Source of the DNA: Paraphaeosphaeria minitans
Taxonomy: Eukaryota > Ascomycota > Dothideomycetes > Pleosporales > Didymosphaeriaceae
Length of the DNA: 64,000 nt
Direction: 5' to 3'
NCBI GenBank assembly: GCA_015832175.1
Contig: WJXW01000003.1
Span: forward strand, 2,170,001-2,234,000
Under the pieces are notes generated by a model that saw only the letters and a list, made by a program, of their open reading frames with translations, did not search any database and had not been told where the DNA came from. The position numbers and the translations under genes were made by a program. Positions 1 through 13,006 of the stretch are shown here, in pieces; position 1 is the stretch's first letter; every line of letters starts with the position of its first letter.

Positions 1-2279
1 ACCATTGGGCCACCTTTCAGCCAGTCCATCTGCGCCACGATATCTTCTTCGCGTCCTCTTCCGGAACCAAAGATCTTGCAAAAGGTCCAGATGCGCCAAA
101 GTGCATCATCGACACGTGCTGAACGATATGGGTTCTCACTAACAATGGCCGCGGATATCTCTGCTCGCATGAAGGACTGGCACTTGTCTTTGATCAAAGA
201 CTTGATAGCTGCAATAATGTACATGTCGCGCATGTAGTACTGGATGAACGAGGTCGGGGTGTATTCCTGCCTCGGGCGATCCAATTCTTCTTCATCAAGT
301 TGGTCGTGGCCTGGGTAGCAGATCTCGCGGTGCTCCCATGCGGGCGGTGACGTCTTTCGTAGGGCAGCTTTCATAAGCACGAGCTCGTGTCGCTTGAATA
401 CGCGATAGAATCCGCGGTTGGCGATGGCACATGCAAAGAGATCGTCGAGACTTTCAAGGTTGCGCAGAATGCTGAAGATGACACCTTCGGCTATTTCCGG
501 CGTAATGGTCCTCTTAATGTCCTTGGGTGGTATCGGGATCGGCGAAAGAATGAAGGTGTCGGTCGTCATACGTCTTGACTCTGGAATCTTTATACTGAGA
601 TCCTTTGCTTTGTTGCGGGGAGGTTTAAGCTGCGAAACAATATGGTCCTCATGAACCTTGGACAAACGGAAAGAACCATCATAGTCCACGATTGTTGTCC
701 GTCTACTAGACTTCCTGGGCACTTGAGGGGGAGGAACCCATGGGAGAATGTCGTAAGTTACGGAGTCGGCTCGCGCTACGCCTACCGGGCTTAGTGGTGA
801 TCGCTGTTGCGTGATGCTATCATTCCATGCATCGTCCCATAAAAAAGCATTGTCGTCGGAGAAGGCAGTGAGTTGTGCCTCGAGCTCATGTTCGGCCTCG
901 CTCAAGGTCGGACTGCGGATGTTGAGCGAGAATGGCTGGTGAATGGCGACCGTAGCCATAGCTTTAGTGGATGCACGTCTGCCGTGACTGCTGCGAATGG
1001 TGGAGGTTCGAGCAAGAGATGCTTGGCGGCGAGGTGGGGGACCCGATGCGACACGTAAAGGGCGGAGCGAGCACGAAGGTATAAACGCATGATCTTGTTC
1101 TATGGGAGGATGCTGTGCGTAGGGTCGTGGTAATGACGGACTCGCTAAGCGTCGGGTTTCAGAAACATCGGACTTCGCAGTCTCACGATGGGGCGCCTCT
1201 TCAATCCATGCATTGCTTGGAGACGCGATCGAAGGCCCTTCCCTGGAAAGAATATCGTGAGAAAAGTGTGCTTTGGCATGTTTTCGCTCGCCTTCGTTGC
1301 TGGTACAAGAAGAATGGTTGCTGTAGACTGAAGACGAGTCGTAGTCGCGCGAATCATCCGACGAGCTTCCAGTTCCAAGCGATAAATCCAGAGACCCCAT
1401 ATCGGACTTTGTTGTTTTGTAACCACTACCAGCATGGACTAAAGGTTGGGGACGAACGTCCTGTGAGCTTAGTGGCGAGACTATCGAGTCTCGGATCAGC
1501 ATCTGACCCGAGGCTGAGGGCGGTGATACGTTATAGATAATCTCGATTTCTCCAGATGTCGTCCTGGTGTCATTGTGATTTGCCTTTTGGAAGAACGGAC
1601 TGGTCGGAAGCGGTTTTTCGTCAGGCTGTTCGTTCGGAATAACAACCTCGATTCGCGGTTTTTGCTGTGGTGATGAATTCGATACTCGAGAGCGGGGACT
1701 GTCTGGATTGTGGCGAATGCTCATTATGCGATGACGGTCGCTATGGTTCCATTGCACCTCTCCGTTCTTATAGGTTCCAATGACACCTGTGAGAGATGCA
1801 GGCGACGAGAAAAAATCCCCTGCCGAATGGTGGTGAATGGTGGGCAGTGTTGTACTGCCGTACGCATAGGGTTGGGATTGCTGTCGGGTGTGGGAGTGAT
1901 TGTACACTGGTCCTATGCAACCGCTGCTAGGTTGCTCTGCATGGTTGGCCATGACAGTAGCACGTTTGAGGGGAGCCGGGGCGCAGGTGGTACTCGCAGG
2001 AACGGCGCACAAGATCGTTCCCGACTTATTAGAGGGCTTGCTTTTATAAAATGGGAACCCCCTCTTGATAGGGCTCCTTACCGACGTGCTAAGCACTGGC
2101 TCGATTCCTCCGAAGCGCTGCGAAGACCGCTGAGCAAATTCTTGTGTAGATTCCGTGTTCTGATGTGAGAATCGGTGCGATATAGATCGGCGTAAGGCGG
2201 ACAGTGGTTCTGCTGAATGGTGCCGTACTTTTGATTGTCTTTGCGAAGACAGAGACGAACCGGTATCAGTATATGGCAT
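1..2279 (-). CDS. Conserved fungal F-box-like/regulatory protein, C-terminus outside window
   Basis: The frame is open without a stop from 2387 down to the window edge, about 795 codons; the first ATG is at 2279 (M-P-Y-T-D-T). The N-terminal two thirds is a low-complexity Ser/Pro/Arg-rich region with many potential phosphosites. The conserved part starts near position 500: a block with DDLFACAIANRGFYRVFKRH, then SPPAWEHREICYPGHD, then SARVDDALWRIWTFCKIFGSG, then REEDIVAQMDWLKGG. I know these blocks from conserved Pezizomycotina proteins annotated only as F-box or hypothetical; the biochemical role is not known to me. There is no in-frame damage, unlike the nearby transposon. The in-frame TAG at 2388-2390 separates it from an upstream open stretch with no good donor site, so I place the start at 2279. 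The 3' end lies outside the window. Confidence 0.8.
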   Translation of the reverse strand, partial: MPYTDTGSSLSSQRQSKVRHHSAEPLSALRRSISHRFSHQNTESTQEFAQRSSQRFGGIEPVLSTSVRSPIKRGFPFYKSKPSNKSGTILCAVPASTTCAPAPLKRATVMANHAEQPSSGCIGPVYNHSHTRQQSQPYAYGSTTLPTIHHHSAGDFFSSPASLTGVIGTYKNGEVQWNHSDRHRIMSIRHNPDSPRSRVSNSSPQQKPRIEVVIPNEQPDEKPLPTSPFFQKANHNDTRTTSGEIEIIYNVSPPSASGQMLIRDSIVSPLSSQDVRPQPLVHAGSGYKTTKSDMGSLDLSLGTGSSSDDSRDYDSSSVYSNHSSCTSNEGERKHAKAHFSHDILSREGPSIASPSNAWIEEAPHRETAKSDVSETRRLASPSLPRPYAQHPPIEQDHAFIPSCSLRPLRVASGPPPRRQASLARTSTIRSSHGRRASTKAMATVAIHQPFSLNIRSPTLSEAEHELEAQLTAFSDDNAFLWDDAWNDSITQQRSPLSPVGVARADSVTYDILPWVPPPQVPRKSSRRTTIVDYDGSFRLSKVHEDHIVSQLKPPRNKAKDLSIKIPESRRMTTDTFILSPIPIPPKDIKRTITPEIAEGVIFSILRNLESLDDLFACAIANRGFYRVFKRHELVLMKAALRKTSPPAWEHREICYPGHDQLDEEELDRPRQEYTPTSFIQYYMRDMYIIAAIKSLIKDKCQSFMRAEISAAIVSENPYRSARVDDALWRIWTFCKIFGSGRGREEDIVAQMDWLKGGPM

Positions 2280-2389
2280 CGCGGCAGGGTAGAAAGCAAG
2301 TCTACAAATGCAGGATCCAAAATAGCAGTAGCCTGGGACTGGTCGACCATGCAGCTGAGCAAGACAGGGTGCGGGCGGAGTGGCGCGCT

Positions 2390-5300
2390 AGACTGGGGCT
2401 GAGATCAGAACGGTTTGTATCGCCATAACAATGGAAGACAAAGACCCGAGGTGCGGAAGACAATAGAGGCCCAGAAGAGCGGGCGTCGCGGGGCTTAATG
2501 CTATGGACATGGCCGGGCACAGCGCGGGCAACCATTGTCGCGCCACCGCCGCCGCCAACAGGACAGAGTCATGGCTACACAGAGACGCAGACGCACAGCG
2601 AGAGTCAGGCAAAGATGTGAATGCTTCGGACACCGCCAGGGCGGATGCGGAGAGACGCTTGAGGATTTGTGGGTCCATGTCTAATCCTAGGCTGGGCTTG
2701 GGGGCTGGGTGTACGTCAAAAATAGGCAGTTATCGAGTAACCCGAGCCCGCACTTTGCGCCTACCTCTCCAGTGTCTCCACCACGCAAGTAGATAGCCTT
2801 CCCCACCCAAACCACTGGAACTGGGTCTTCCACGCTGCGTGTATCGAAGTGCAGCAGTGTTTGGGAGCAGCATCTCACTTTGTTCCGGGAGCGATGATGC
2901 GACGCACGTTGTTTCGCATCCTCGAGGCGCACCCACCACACACCGACGATCGATGCGTGTGGTGCTCGTACAATCCATGGACGATATGCCTTCAGAAACA
3001 TGGCCTGCTCCTATGCCGAAACTACTCCTCCTAGCAGATGTGTTGAACGACTTAATTCGTACGCGCCGCAGTCAGGAACACCTCACGCCTCGCTACATGT
3101 CCCTGCCTCAAGACCCAACAAAGCTGTACCTACAAGTTTGACATTGGCTTATTCGCACGTGGTCTTTGTACGCTCTGACTTCATGATCAGCCGCTGATGC
3201 TCAAGTCTCAGTGACTGCTGCGTTGCTTTACCATATCGCGGTAGTGCTTAACGTACGCCATCCTAGGTAGGGGCTTCGTACCGTGAGATTTTAACCACGC
3301 TATCCACCATAGAGGCTATGATTGACGATTATGATGTCACCTTTAGATAATGTTAGTAAAATATACACACTTTGTGCCTCTAACCCTAGGTGGGGACTTT
3401 TCCTCGTAATCCTCCTGAATCCTTTATCATCCCATGTGCAGGGACATACTCTGTCCTCTCAATCTACTGAGTATATGTGCCACAAGACAAAGTACACTTG
3501 TCGCACCATGTTATGTCTTTATTTTCCTACTACCCTACACCTTCGAAAGATATCCAGTGTGTCCATACTGGTGCGAAAGCCTACCATACGAAATCCGGTC
3601 ATTAGGTCTGTTTGTCAATAATTGACCGTGAAGGTACTTGAGCTACTACTTGCATTCAGAATCTAAACGTGATACTGTATGGCGGGTTTCACCCTAGTAC
3701 CTCCACACTCTACGGTGGAGCTTGCTCTTCCTCACGGCTCCTGCGACCATCCGACACCTGCCCATGTGTGACATCATAACGAGCTTGGTTTCATCTCAAT
3801 CCTAGGTACTCTATCAATGGGCGGTGCTATCGCCTGTGACGATTACGAGTGGATACGCTTCAGCGATCGTCTCTACACTAGAAATGGCTGTTTCAGGATG
3901 GTTCGCTTCGGCAAGCCCAAGGCCATTGTACGGCTTCAACTCTTGTATACCTATAACGCGACCATGCATAGTACACTTCATTCCACAGTGATTACGAGCG
4001 TGGTCCAAGGCCAAATCAGGCATTCTTGCGCGAAGTGACTGTCCAAAAGCAGGTCGGGCTCCGAGGCATATTCTCCGATGCACAACCGGGGCCTCTCGCT
4101 CTTAGGTGCATCACCCACTGCAATGTGCATGCAATAGTCGATACTGGGATAGATGTTTTAACTTGTCACTAGACAACGCAGGTTGGATCATTCAGCAATA
4201 TTTGTGAAGCGCAAACCTGTCATATCAAACATGGTCGATAACCTCGTGACGCACTGACAACAATTCAGTAGGTACCGGTACCTACCGGTGCCGACCGCCG
4301 ACCGAGCACACCAACACATCGTCTTATACAAGGATGCATAGTACACCAGCGACCCGCGCAGCTTCGCAATAAACGCTGCGACAGGTACAACCATGTTCAG
4401 AGCGGGACAGTATGCAGGCCTACCACGTGTCTCAGCGCTGACCTTGTCAAGACCATGACCAGACTCGGGGCTGCAAAGCGAAGAGCTTCGGCCCACTTTT
4501 AAAGTCCGAAGCTTTATCGCCTTTCAAATCTCCGCAGAGTCGCCACGTGCGGCTTTTGTGTCTGACAAGTCGAAGGATTCTTCGCATTCTACCAATGCAG
4601 AAGAGCCGCAAGCACTGTGGGGCTTGGCTGCCGGTATCGATCGCTGTGAATGGAAAATGGCACGTGGCTGATGCAGGTAGGTAAGCTAGGAATTATCTCA
4701 GTGCTGGCCTGAAGCCCCACGCGACGGTCATGTTGCCTAGGACGGGGACGCATGAACCAAAAATAGGGCAATTACTGTTCGAATTGCAACCATTAATAGA
4801 GTTCTTTGCATTGAAATGTTCACAAAGGCATGATCATGTGCGATGGAACAAGTCGTTAACTCATCGGTACTTAGGCACTGCAATAGCTAGACTAAACTTG
4901 AGGTTCCATTCGATCGGCTGACACAATAGGCTGGACTCTCGGTGCACCTGATCCCGTACCTACCTAGTGACTCAGCCTAATATACATCTATGAAACTATG
5001 ACCTAACAGTCTACCCTGAAGCTCATACATACGTAGGGACGAGCTGAACGAAAAGTTCCCCGTTTATGATTCGGCATCCACTGTGGCTTGCATGTGGAAT
5101 AAAGTATGAAACGCAAATAGCTTGCCCACTGGGGCCCAGGAAGACAGATGTGAGTGTCCGATGGAGTTGAAGGATTGAGGCTCAGCGCGATTTTTCGTAA
5201 GAAAAAAAAAACAGATCGAGCTTTCGATCATGATCGTGACACTGCCCTTCTCTGCTTTTGATGAGAAGAATATGGTAGAAGCCGTGGGCAGAGGCTTTGA

Positions 5301-5632
5301 CTTCGCATTGACGTTGTTCAGATAGAAGTGAAGCTTGAAGAAACGCTCGTGGGAAATTAAGATACAGTCATGCGCCTCTTTCAGCGTCTGTACATACAGA
5401 GCTCTTGAGCAGCAAGTACGAGAGCGAAAGACAGCCGCTAGCGTGAATACTCACACTGCACTATTACATTATGGTTTTTCAAATGGATAATAGATTGGGT
5501 TGGTACAGGACGAGGTACTTCCTATGCGTGTTATTCATCTTCAACAGCTCGCTCTCTTGAAGTATTCATGGCGTTGACAACGAAAGCAGAGATTACTTGA
5601 CAACCTTTGCAAACGCCATTAACCCCAGCTTA
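2390..5632. other. Gene-poor interval before the transposon block
   Basis: About 3.2 kb with only short ORFs on both strands that lack coding character. The first 300 bases are probably promoter and 5' leader of the gene at 1-2279. I saw scattered CCTAGGTA/GGTACC-type palindromic words (for example around 3262, 3386 and 4270) but no tRNA, rRNA or protein gene I can defend. Confidence 0.5.
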
Positions 5633-5656
5633 GGGCCTGTTCGGTGGGCGTGATCT
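5633..5656 (+). repeat. Left terminal inverted repeat of the MITE
   Basis: 24 bp starting GGGCCTGTTCGG, preceded by TTA. It pairs with 13007-13030 with two transition mismatches. Confidence 0.8.
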
Positions 5657-5950
5657 CAAATCGTAATCTGGGCTTGATCTCGCCTAGTTTTAGTAAAGCG
5701 CTAGCGTAGAATTTTTTATTAGTATAGCTATACAAATTATTCTAAAGACCTACTTCTAATATATCTAGATTAACTTATATTTAGTAACTACCTATCTAAA
5801 AGTCTTATCTTATTAAACTTTAGTGTTATTAATTAATCTTTTATACTAATTTTAAGTACTTTAGCGTATAAAGCGTTATAAAAGCTTTTATAGAGTTTAA
5901 CACCTACTCTATTACTAATGTTAACTTTTTTTCCTCTATTATAGACACTA

Positions 5951-6389
5951 TGTTAGGATCCGGCCGCGCGTAAGCAGCGGGGCGCGAGCTTATTAGACTA
6001 CTAGTCCGCCAGAGTCAGCTGACTAAGCAGTTAGATAACAGGTTACAGGTCCTAAGGGTCCTAAGGACCGCACAGGCCCCGCCCGTACAGGAACTCTAGG
6101 ACGCGTAGGACTCGCCCGCACAGGATTCTAGGACGTATAGGATTCTAGGACATATGGGATTCTAGGATGTGTAGGACTACTTAGTATATAGGAACGTAAG
6201 AATAAGCTTCTTATACTTATATTTAATCTGTTTATTAATCTATTATTTAGATTCTAGCAGACTAAATTATTAACTTGTTACACTTTGTAAGATACTATTA
6301 TATTAATAAGACTTTCTACCTTCTGTAAGTACTCCTGCCTAAGAACTAACCTTAACCCTTTAGGACTAGCTACCCTCTTAGATTTAACA
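5951..6389 (+). repeat. Left LTR (439 bp)
   Basis: It starts TGTTAGGATC and ends TTTAACA. Its U3 holds three tandem 17-bp units of the GGATTCTAGGACGTATA type near 6125-6175. The right LTR has two, which accounts exactly for the 17-bp length difference between the copies. Confidence 0.9.
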
Positions 6390-6399
6390 TCTTAAATAC

Positions 6400-7760
6400 C
6401 CTTAATATAAGTACTTTACAAACTTCTACCTCTTCTATAGCTTTAGGTGCTGCTAAGATTACTCCTATAAAGGATAGCAGTAAGGCGCATAAACCTAATC
6501 TCTACTTTAGCAAATAATCTTAAACTAACGTCTAGATTCTTTAGTTAGACCTCTACTTCTTTAACTTAGACAAACCTCTTAAAGATAAAAAGAAGGTCAT
6601 CTTCGTAGTAATATACATATAAGGAGATATAGGATTATAGATCCATCCTTACCTTAAAAAGTACCTAGGAATAGACTATAATAACAATAATAATAATTAC
6701 GTAAATAAGCACGCTAATGTAGTTAATATTATTAAGGATTATAATAACTTTAAGAAATGCCTTAAATAACTTTTTAGGATTACTAATAAGGACTCTATTA
6801 TAAAAGCAAAGATTTAGACTATAACTTAGAAACAATTAGCAGCTAAGTATATAGCTAAGTTTTGTAGATACGCTGTATAACTTAACTAGGATAATAAATC
6901 TCTTTAGAACATATATAAATAAGGACTTAAATAGAAACTACGCGAGAAACTCTTACATAGTGGTATATAAATTGCCAACCTTAAAGAACTGTACAAAGAA
7001 ACTATTAGGATTAATAGAGAGTGGTTTTTATTGCAACAGGAGCTCTACTAAAACCCTAGGGCAATAAGCTTTAGATAACTAGTAAAAGTAGTTTATAAGA
7101 ACCCTATTAGAATTATCTAAAAGCAACAGCTAAGGAACTACTAGAGATACAAACTAATAGAAGATATCTAGTTTAACTACTTAAGTAAAGGAAAAGGAGG
7201 AAGAATAGGGCCTAAGCAGCCTAATAAACGCGTCTCTAATAGAAGTTAACAACTAATAACTAAGACCTGTAAATGCTTTACATGTGGTAAACTAGGCCAC
7301 ATAGCTAGGAACTATAGATTAAAGAACAAAGTCTATTAAACTAAGTTAAATGTACTAACTATTAAGGACTAAGAACCTAATAAGGAATAGAAAGTTATTA
7401 TAACGCCATTTAGTTACTAACGCGTTACACTAGAACAAAGTAAGCAATTAGATTTACCTAACTTACAACTATATAAAGATCTAGAAGATGACTCTAATAT
7501 ATACCACAACGTAGAAAACGTAGAAGAGATACCAAGATCTCCTACTCCTCACCTATAAAGTAGGCAGGAAGAAGACAACCCTATGTCACCTAAGTATAAA
7601 CTAAATGTTTAGGACTATATAGAACCCTACTAGGCACTAAAAGGAATGTAACCCTATAAAAATAAAAAGTTAGACTACGTACTAAAGTACTACCTAGACC
7701 ACTAAAACCCTATACACTAATTCTATATATGGACGCATTACGAAGAACTAATATACGCAT
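6400..7760 (+). pseudogene. Decayed gag of the chromovirus
   Basis: Frame 2 carries a Gag-like translation with many RIP stops. It includes a K-D-K-K-K-V-I-F-V block near 6581 and a CCHC zinc knuckle at about 7274-7315 (C-F-T-C-G-K-L-G-H-I-A-R-N-Y). The last knuckle cysteine has become tyrosine by TGT to TAT. The second element copy near 63650 keeps that cysteine (AAC TGT) but has lost the first one. The ends of the region are approximate. Confidence 0.8.
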
Positions 7761-8339
7761 AATATAAGACAGAGAAAGAGGAGAACAAGAAATAACCTAG
7801 AAAGAAACTGCGCTGTAGATAGATATAGATAGACTGCCCTATCGCAGCTTATAATAAACACCTCTAGGATAAATAATAAGTAGAATACTTTCCTTACCTT
7901 ACGCTAAAGGGTAATAAATGCTATAACATGCTTATTAACAGAGACTATATATAACTATACTAGTACACATGTCTAAACTAAAACTGCAAATACTACTATA
8001 TAACTAAATATTTGGACAGCTTTGCAAACTGCCCTACGTAAGAAGTAATAATAGAACTACTAATTTAACTAGTATATAGGAATAGTAAAGACTGTAAGAG
8101 AAAAAACAAAAGAATATTCTTATAGGAAGAAGAAGAAGACAATCTACACAAGCTATATACTTAAGAATAATAACAGAAGCGGATGCTTAGAAACGCATAC
8201 TAGGCACTAGAATTTAACTACAACCTATATAAATAGATGTCTTTTTTAGGCCTAAACTTAGACGAGAAAACGCCTTTATTAAATTAAATACTATAGTAAG
8301 CATAGTATTAATTAAGCTACTAGTATAGCTTAAAGGAAT

Positions 8340-11300
8340 ATAGGCTTAAGCTCTTATAGACTTAGGAGTAAAAAGGAACTTTATATCTTATTAGACAGCA
8401 AGATAAGCAGGACTTATAATATTAGAGAAAAAAGTACCCTATATTGTCTATGTCGCAAATAGATCCCTAATGCCTAAGACACCTTAAATATACTAGGAGG
8501 TTACTACCACAATAACAGTCTAAGGATATAGAGAGGAACTTACCTTAGATGTCTTACTAGGATCTAAGCATAAGTTAGTCTTAGAATTACCTTAGTTAAT
8601 AATACATAACTTACAGATTAACTAGGGTACAAAGAAAATATTATTTAAACGCTGTAATTATATATTATAAGTAAAGCCTACGCATTAACTAAAAATAATA
8701 GTAGATAAGGGAGTTATTAACAACATAATACTGTAATAGACAGTTAAAAAACAGAAGCACACCTTAGTAGACGCTAGCAGGAACTACTAGGTTAAAAAGT
8801 GTAAAAAGGAGGACAACAGCACACCCCTTACCTTACTAAGAGAGTATAGGAAATAGACACATATATTTACAGAAAAAGAAGGAAAAGTAAACCTACTAGA
8901 ACATTAACCCTAAGATCTTACAATAGACCTAGAAGAAGGGAAAACACTACCCTTTAGACCACTATACAGTAAGATAGAAGAAGAACTCCTTAAAGAATGT
9001 AATTTTATTAAAACAAACCTTAAGAAAGGATATATACAACTATTAAAGTTACTAGCAGTAAGCCCTTTTATGTTTATTAAGAAAAAGGATAGATTAGACA
9101 GACTATACGTTAACTACTAATAACTTAATAACATAACAATAAAGAATCAATATCTACTACTAAACATTATAGAGTTACAAGATTAACTATCTTAAGCCAA
9201 GATATTCATAATAATAGATCTAAGAGACGGTTACTACCTTATATAAATTAAGAAAGGTAAAGAATAAAAAACAGCGTTTTAATCACGCTACAGACTATTT
9301 AAATATAAGGTTATACCTTTTAAACTTATAAACGCACTAGCAGCTTTTATAGCACTTATTAATAACGTACTCCGCGAACATCTAGACATATTCGTTATTG
9401 CGTATATAGACAATATCCTCGTCTTTTCTAAAAACAAATTAGACCACACTAAGCATGTATAGATAGTACTAGAAGCACTAGATAAAGCATACCTTTATAT
9501 TAAACTTAAGAAATGTAAGTTTAACGTTAAATAACTTAAATTCCTAAGACACATTATTACTATAGAAGGAATTAAGATGGCACTAAGTAAAGTTAAATGC
9601 ATTAAGAACTAGCTAATACCAAAAATAGCTAAGAACATCTAAGAATTTTTAGGATTCTATAGATTTAATTAATAATTTATCCAAGATTACGCAAAGGTCA
9701 CAATACCTTTAATAAATCTTATAAAGAAGGACGTACCCTTTAAATAGATAGATAAGTGTAGAATGTTATTCTAACTCCTTAAGATAGCATGTATTATAGA
9801 ACCTATCCTTATTTATTTTAGAAGCAATAAACCACTACGCTTTAAAACAGACGCTAGCGATCTTACGCTAGGCGCCTACGCTAAATAAGAACGTAATAGC
9901 AAATAGTACCTAATTGCCTATTACTCATGCAAATTTAATAATACCAAAACACAATACAACGTATATAATAAAGAACTCTACGCTATTATTAAAGCCTTAA
10001 AACACTAGAGGATTTATACGCTTAGTTACTTAACACTAGAAATCTATATAAATTACAAAAACCTTCTAAGGTTCACAATAACAAAAGAACTTACGCCATA
10101 ACAACAAAGATAGTTACAAACCACTAGGTAGTACAAGTTTAAAATCATCTATATAGCTAGAAAAGAAAATGGCAGAGTAGACGCTCTTAGCTAATAAAGT
10201 AATCTAGTAAGAGAAAAAGTAAAAACCTTCTCCGCAATCCTTTATAAAGCCAAAGATAGATCTCTAGAACTAACAGTAGAACTAAATTAACTTTTAGTAA
10301 TTAACTAAGAAGTTCCAGAACATCTATAGACTAAGATTATCTAACAATACCACAATAACCCTATATACGGACACCTAGGCATTATAAAGACAATAGAACT
10401 TATCTAAAGGAATTACACCTTTAAAAGAATTAAGGAAGCTGTAATAACTTACATCTACAAATGTGCAGAATGCTAGAGAAATAAATATAGCACACATCTT
10501 AAATATAGAGAGATATAAGTAATTAGAATACTAACAGCACTATAGAAAGATATTGCTATAGATTTTATTACAGGAATTCTAAACTCTAAGGATCTAATAA
10601 CAGGAATTAAATACAACAGTATACTAGTAATAGTCTGCCAACTAACTAAGTATATTAAGCTCATTCTATGCCTTAAAAGAATAACAGTAAAGGAACTCGC
10701 TTTTCTTATCCTAGATAGACTAATTAGACACCATAGAATCTTAAAAATAATTATTAGTAACAGAGACAAGCTCTTTATGTTAAATTATTAGACAACACTT
10801 ATAGCACTGCTTAGAACGAAACAAAAGCTATTAACAGCTTACTATTTATAAATAGACAGATAGACAGAACGTACAAACCAAACTATAGAAACGTACCTAC
10901 GCATCTACTATAATAGTTAGAAGAATAACTAGGTTTTATTACTACCTATAGCACAGTTAGCCTATAATAACAAAGTATTAGTAGTATTAGGACATACACT
11001 ATTCTATATAAACCACAGAAGACACCTATATCTCTTTAACTAACAATTTCCTACAACAATTAAAGCAAAAGATGCCATAAATATAGTAGAAAATATAAAG
11101 AAAATACACTAATAACTCTAAAAAAATCTTAAGAAAGCTCAGCAGCAATTAATTTTATACTAAAATTAAAAATAAAAAATAGCACCTTAGCTAAAGAAGG
11201 GGGATAAAGCATATCTACTTACAAAGAACCTTTAAACTTAGAAGAAGAAACATAAGAAACTAGATTATATTAAGGTTAGACTATTTTATATTTCTAAGTA

Positions 11301-11590
11301 AATATCACTAGTAAACTATAAGTTAGAACTACCGCCAGATACAAAGATACACCTAGTATTCTACGTATTACTACTAGAACTAGCAGACCCTAATACACTA
11401 GTTAGAACCACTTTCTACCACAGAACTAAAGAAGAAAATAAATTTAAGGTTAAAAGAATTCTAGAATATAATTAGTATAATAACACATACCTTATTAAGT
11501 GGAAAGGTTACCCACATAGCAAAAACACCTAGGAACTAAAAAATAATCTAGGAAACTATTAGCAAAAGATTAAGGAGTTCTACTAGAAAT
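8340..11590 (+). pseudogene. Decayed pol: protease, RT, RNase H, integrase, chromodomain
   Basis: One frame holds all domains. The protease active site near 8353-8370 reads I-D-L-G-V where aspartic proteases have D-S/T-G-A. RT starts at a S-P-F-M-F-I-K-K-K-D block at 9061 and its catalytic box at 9403-9414 reads Y-I-D-N, the second aspartate lost by GAT to AAT. RNase H shows F-K-T-D-A-S-D at 9841. Integrase shows G-H-L-G at 10369 and C-A-E-C near 10462. A chromodomain with Y-L-I-K-W-K-G-Y-P lies at about 11455-11590 and its conserved tryptophan codons are partly TAG. Numerous stops make it non-coding. Confidence 0.9.
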
Positions 11591-12180
11591 AACTAGAACG
11601 CACCTAGGAATCGCTACTAGTATAAGGGCTAGTCTATAAAATAGACTAGTTAATTACCTTAGCGCCTAACAGCGCGTTAGGATTTATTAACATAGCAGCC
11701 TACGCTAACTCTTCTTACGCCTTAAGCGCTTCTAACTTGTCTATAGTACTTATACTATAATTAAATAATTCTTATTCCTTCTAATATAATTTCTTTTACT
11801 AATTGCGTAAGCGCGCTATCTTCTCTCACGCCTAATAAGCGCAAAGGAGAGCTACTTTAGCTAGCTCTTCTTTAACACAGAGCTTTGCCTCCTCTTTAGC
11901 CTCTAACTTTTCTAACCTCTCTATTTTAGTATCTATTTTTAAATAATCTAGTAAAGAAATCTCTTTAGGCTCATACTTCTAGTTTCCCTATCTAACGTAG
12001 TTAGTACACTAAGAGTGTAAAGAAGAAAGATAATAAGTATATTTCTTCTTAGCGCAGTATAAACAGGCAACTATTACAAAAACACAGTCTTTCTTAAGGT
12101 AATTAGCTTAACTATAGCAATATTAAACAGAATAAGATAATAACTTTGTAGGTAGTTAACTTATAAGGATATTAAACTTA

Positions 12181-12194
12181 GAGGGGGAGGATAA
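12181..12194 (+). other. Polypurine tract of the retrotransposon
   Basis: A purine-rich run (GAGGGGGAGGATAA, with one T) ends immediately before the right LTR, where plus-strand synthesis is normally primed. It is one of the few G-rich stretches in the element. Confidence 0.7.
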
Positions 12195-12616
12195 TATTAG
12201 GATCTAGCTACGCGTAAGCAGTAGGGCGCGAGCTTATTAGACCACTAGTCTACTAGAGTTAGCTAACTAAGTAGTTAGATAATAGGTTATAGGTCCTAAG
12301 GGTCCTAAGGACCGCACAGGCCCCGCCTATACAGGAACTCTAAGACGCGTGGGACTCGCCCGCACGGGATTCTGGGACGTATAGGATTCTGGGATGTGTA
12401 GGACTACTTAGTATATAGGAACGCAAGAATAAGCTTCTTATACTTATATTTAATCTATTTATTAATCTATTGTTTAGATTCTAGCAGACCAAATTGTTAA
12501 CTTATTATACTTCGCAAGATACTATTGTATTAATAAGACCTTCTACCTTCTGTAAGTACTCCTGCCTAAGAACTAACCTTAACCCTTTAGGACTAGCTAC
12601 CCTCTTGGATTTAACA
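12195..12616 (+). repeat. Right LTR (422 bp)
   Basis: A direct repeat of 5951-6389 that begins TATTAGGATC and ends TTTAACA, followed by CACTA. It lacks one 17-bp U3 unit and differs from the left copy mainly by transitions, as expected after separate RIP of each copy. Confidence 0.9.
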
Positions 12617-13006
12617 CACTAGTATTGTCTTTATTAATATTTACAGCGTTACTAACGCCTAGAGGGAGCTAGGGTTAAAGTTTATAGTTACTATATATTT
12701 AAAGTTGTTATTATTAACACTTTTATAACGCCTATAAAGGCCTCTCTACTAAGTATTACAGCGTTAAAAAGCTTTAAAATTAGGTAAAATAAACCTTTTA
12801 ACTTTATACTTAGTTTAACTTATAATCTTACGCTTAAATAAGTATAAACGTAAATCTTATTAGTACTAGTAAAGTTTAATTTAGCTAGTTAATTGCTCCT
12901 AAATTAGACCTCTATTTATAACGTTAAGATTACGCTTAAACTAAACACGGCGTGATCTTAATGTGAGCCTAACTAGATCTAGTAATTAAGATGAGATCAA
13001 GCCTCC

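Larger units (their letters stand above)
5951..12616 (+). mobile_element. RIP-inactivated Ty3/gypsy chromovirus, full length, nested in the MITE
   Basis: The element is 6,666 bp, bounded by direct LTRs that start TGTTAG (TATTAG in the right copy) and end TTTAACA. CACTA lies immediately outside both ends (5946-5950 and 12617-12621), a clean 5-bp target duplication. The internal order is Gag with a zinc knuckle, protease, reverse transcriptase, RNase H, integrase with an HHCC zinc region, then a C-terminal chromodomain: the chromovirus arrangement. A polypurine tract lies at 12181-12194 just before the right LTR. All reading frames are full of TAA and TAG created by CA-to-TA changes, as RIP does, so no protein can be made. 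Protease, RT, RNase H, integrase and chromodomain all read in one frame (frame 1) while Gag reads in frame 2, which fits a gag/pol frame change. Confidence 0.93.
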
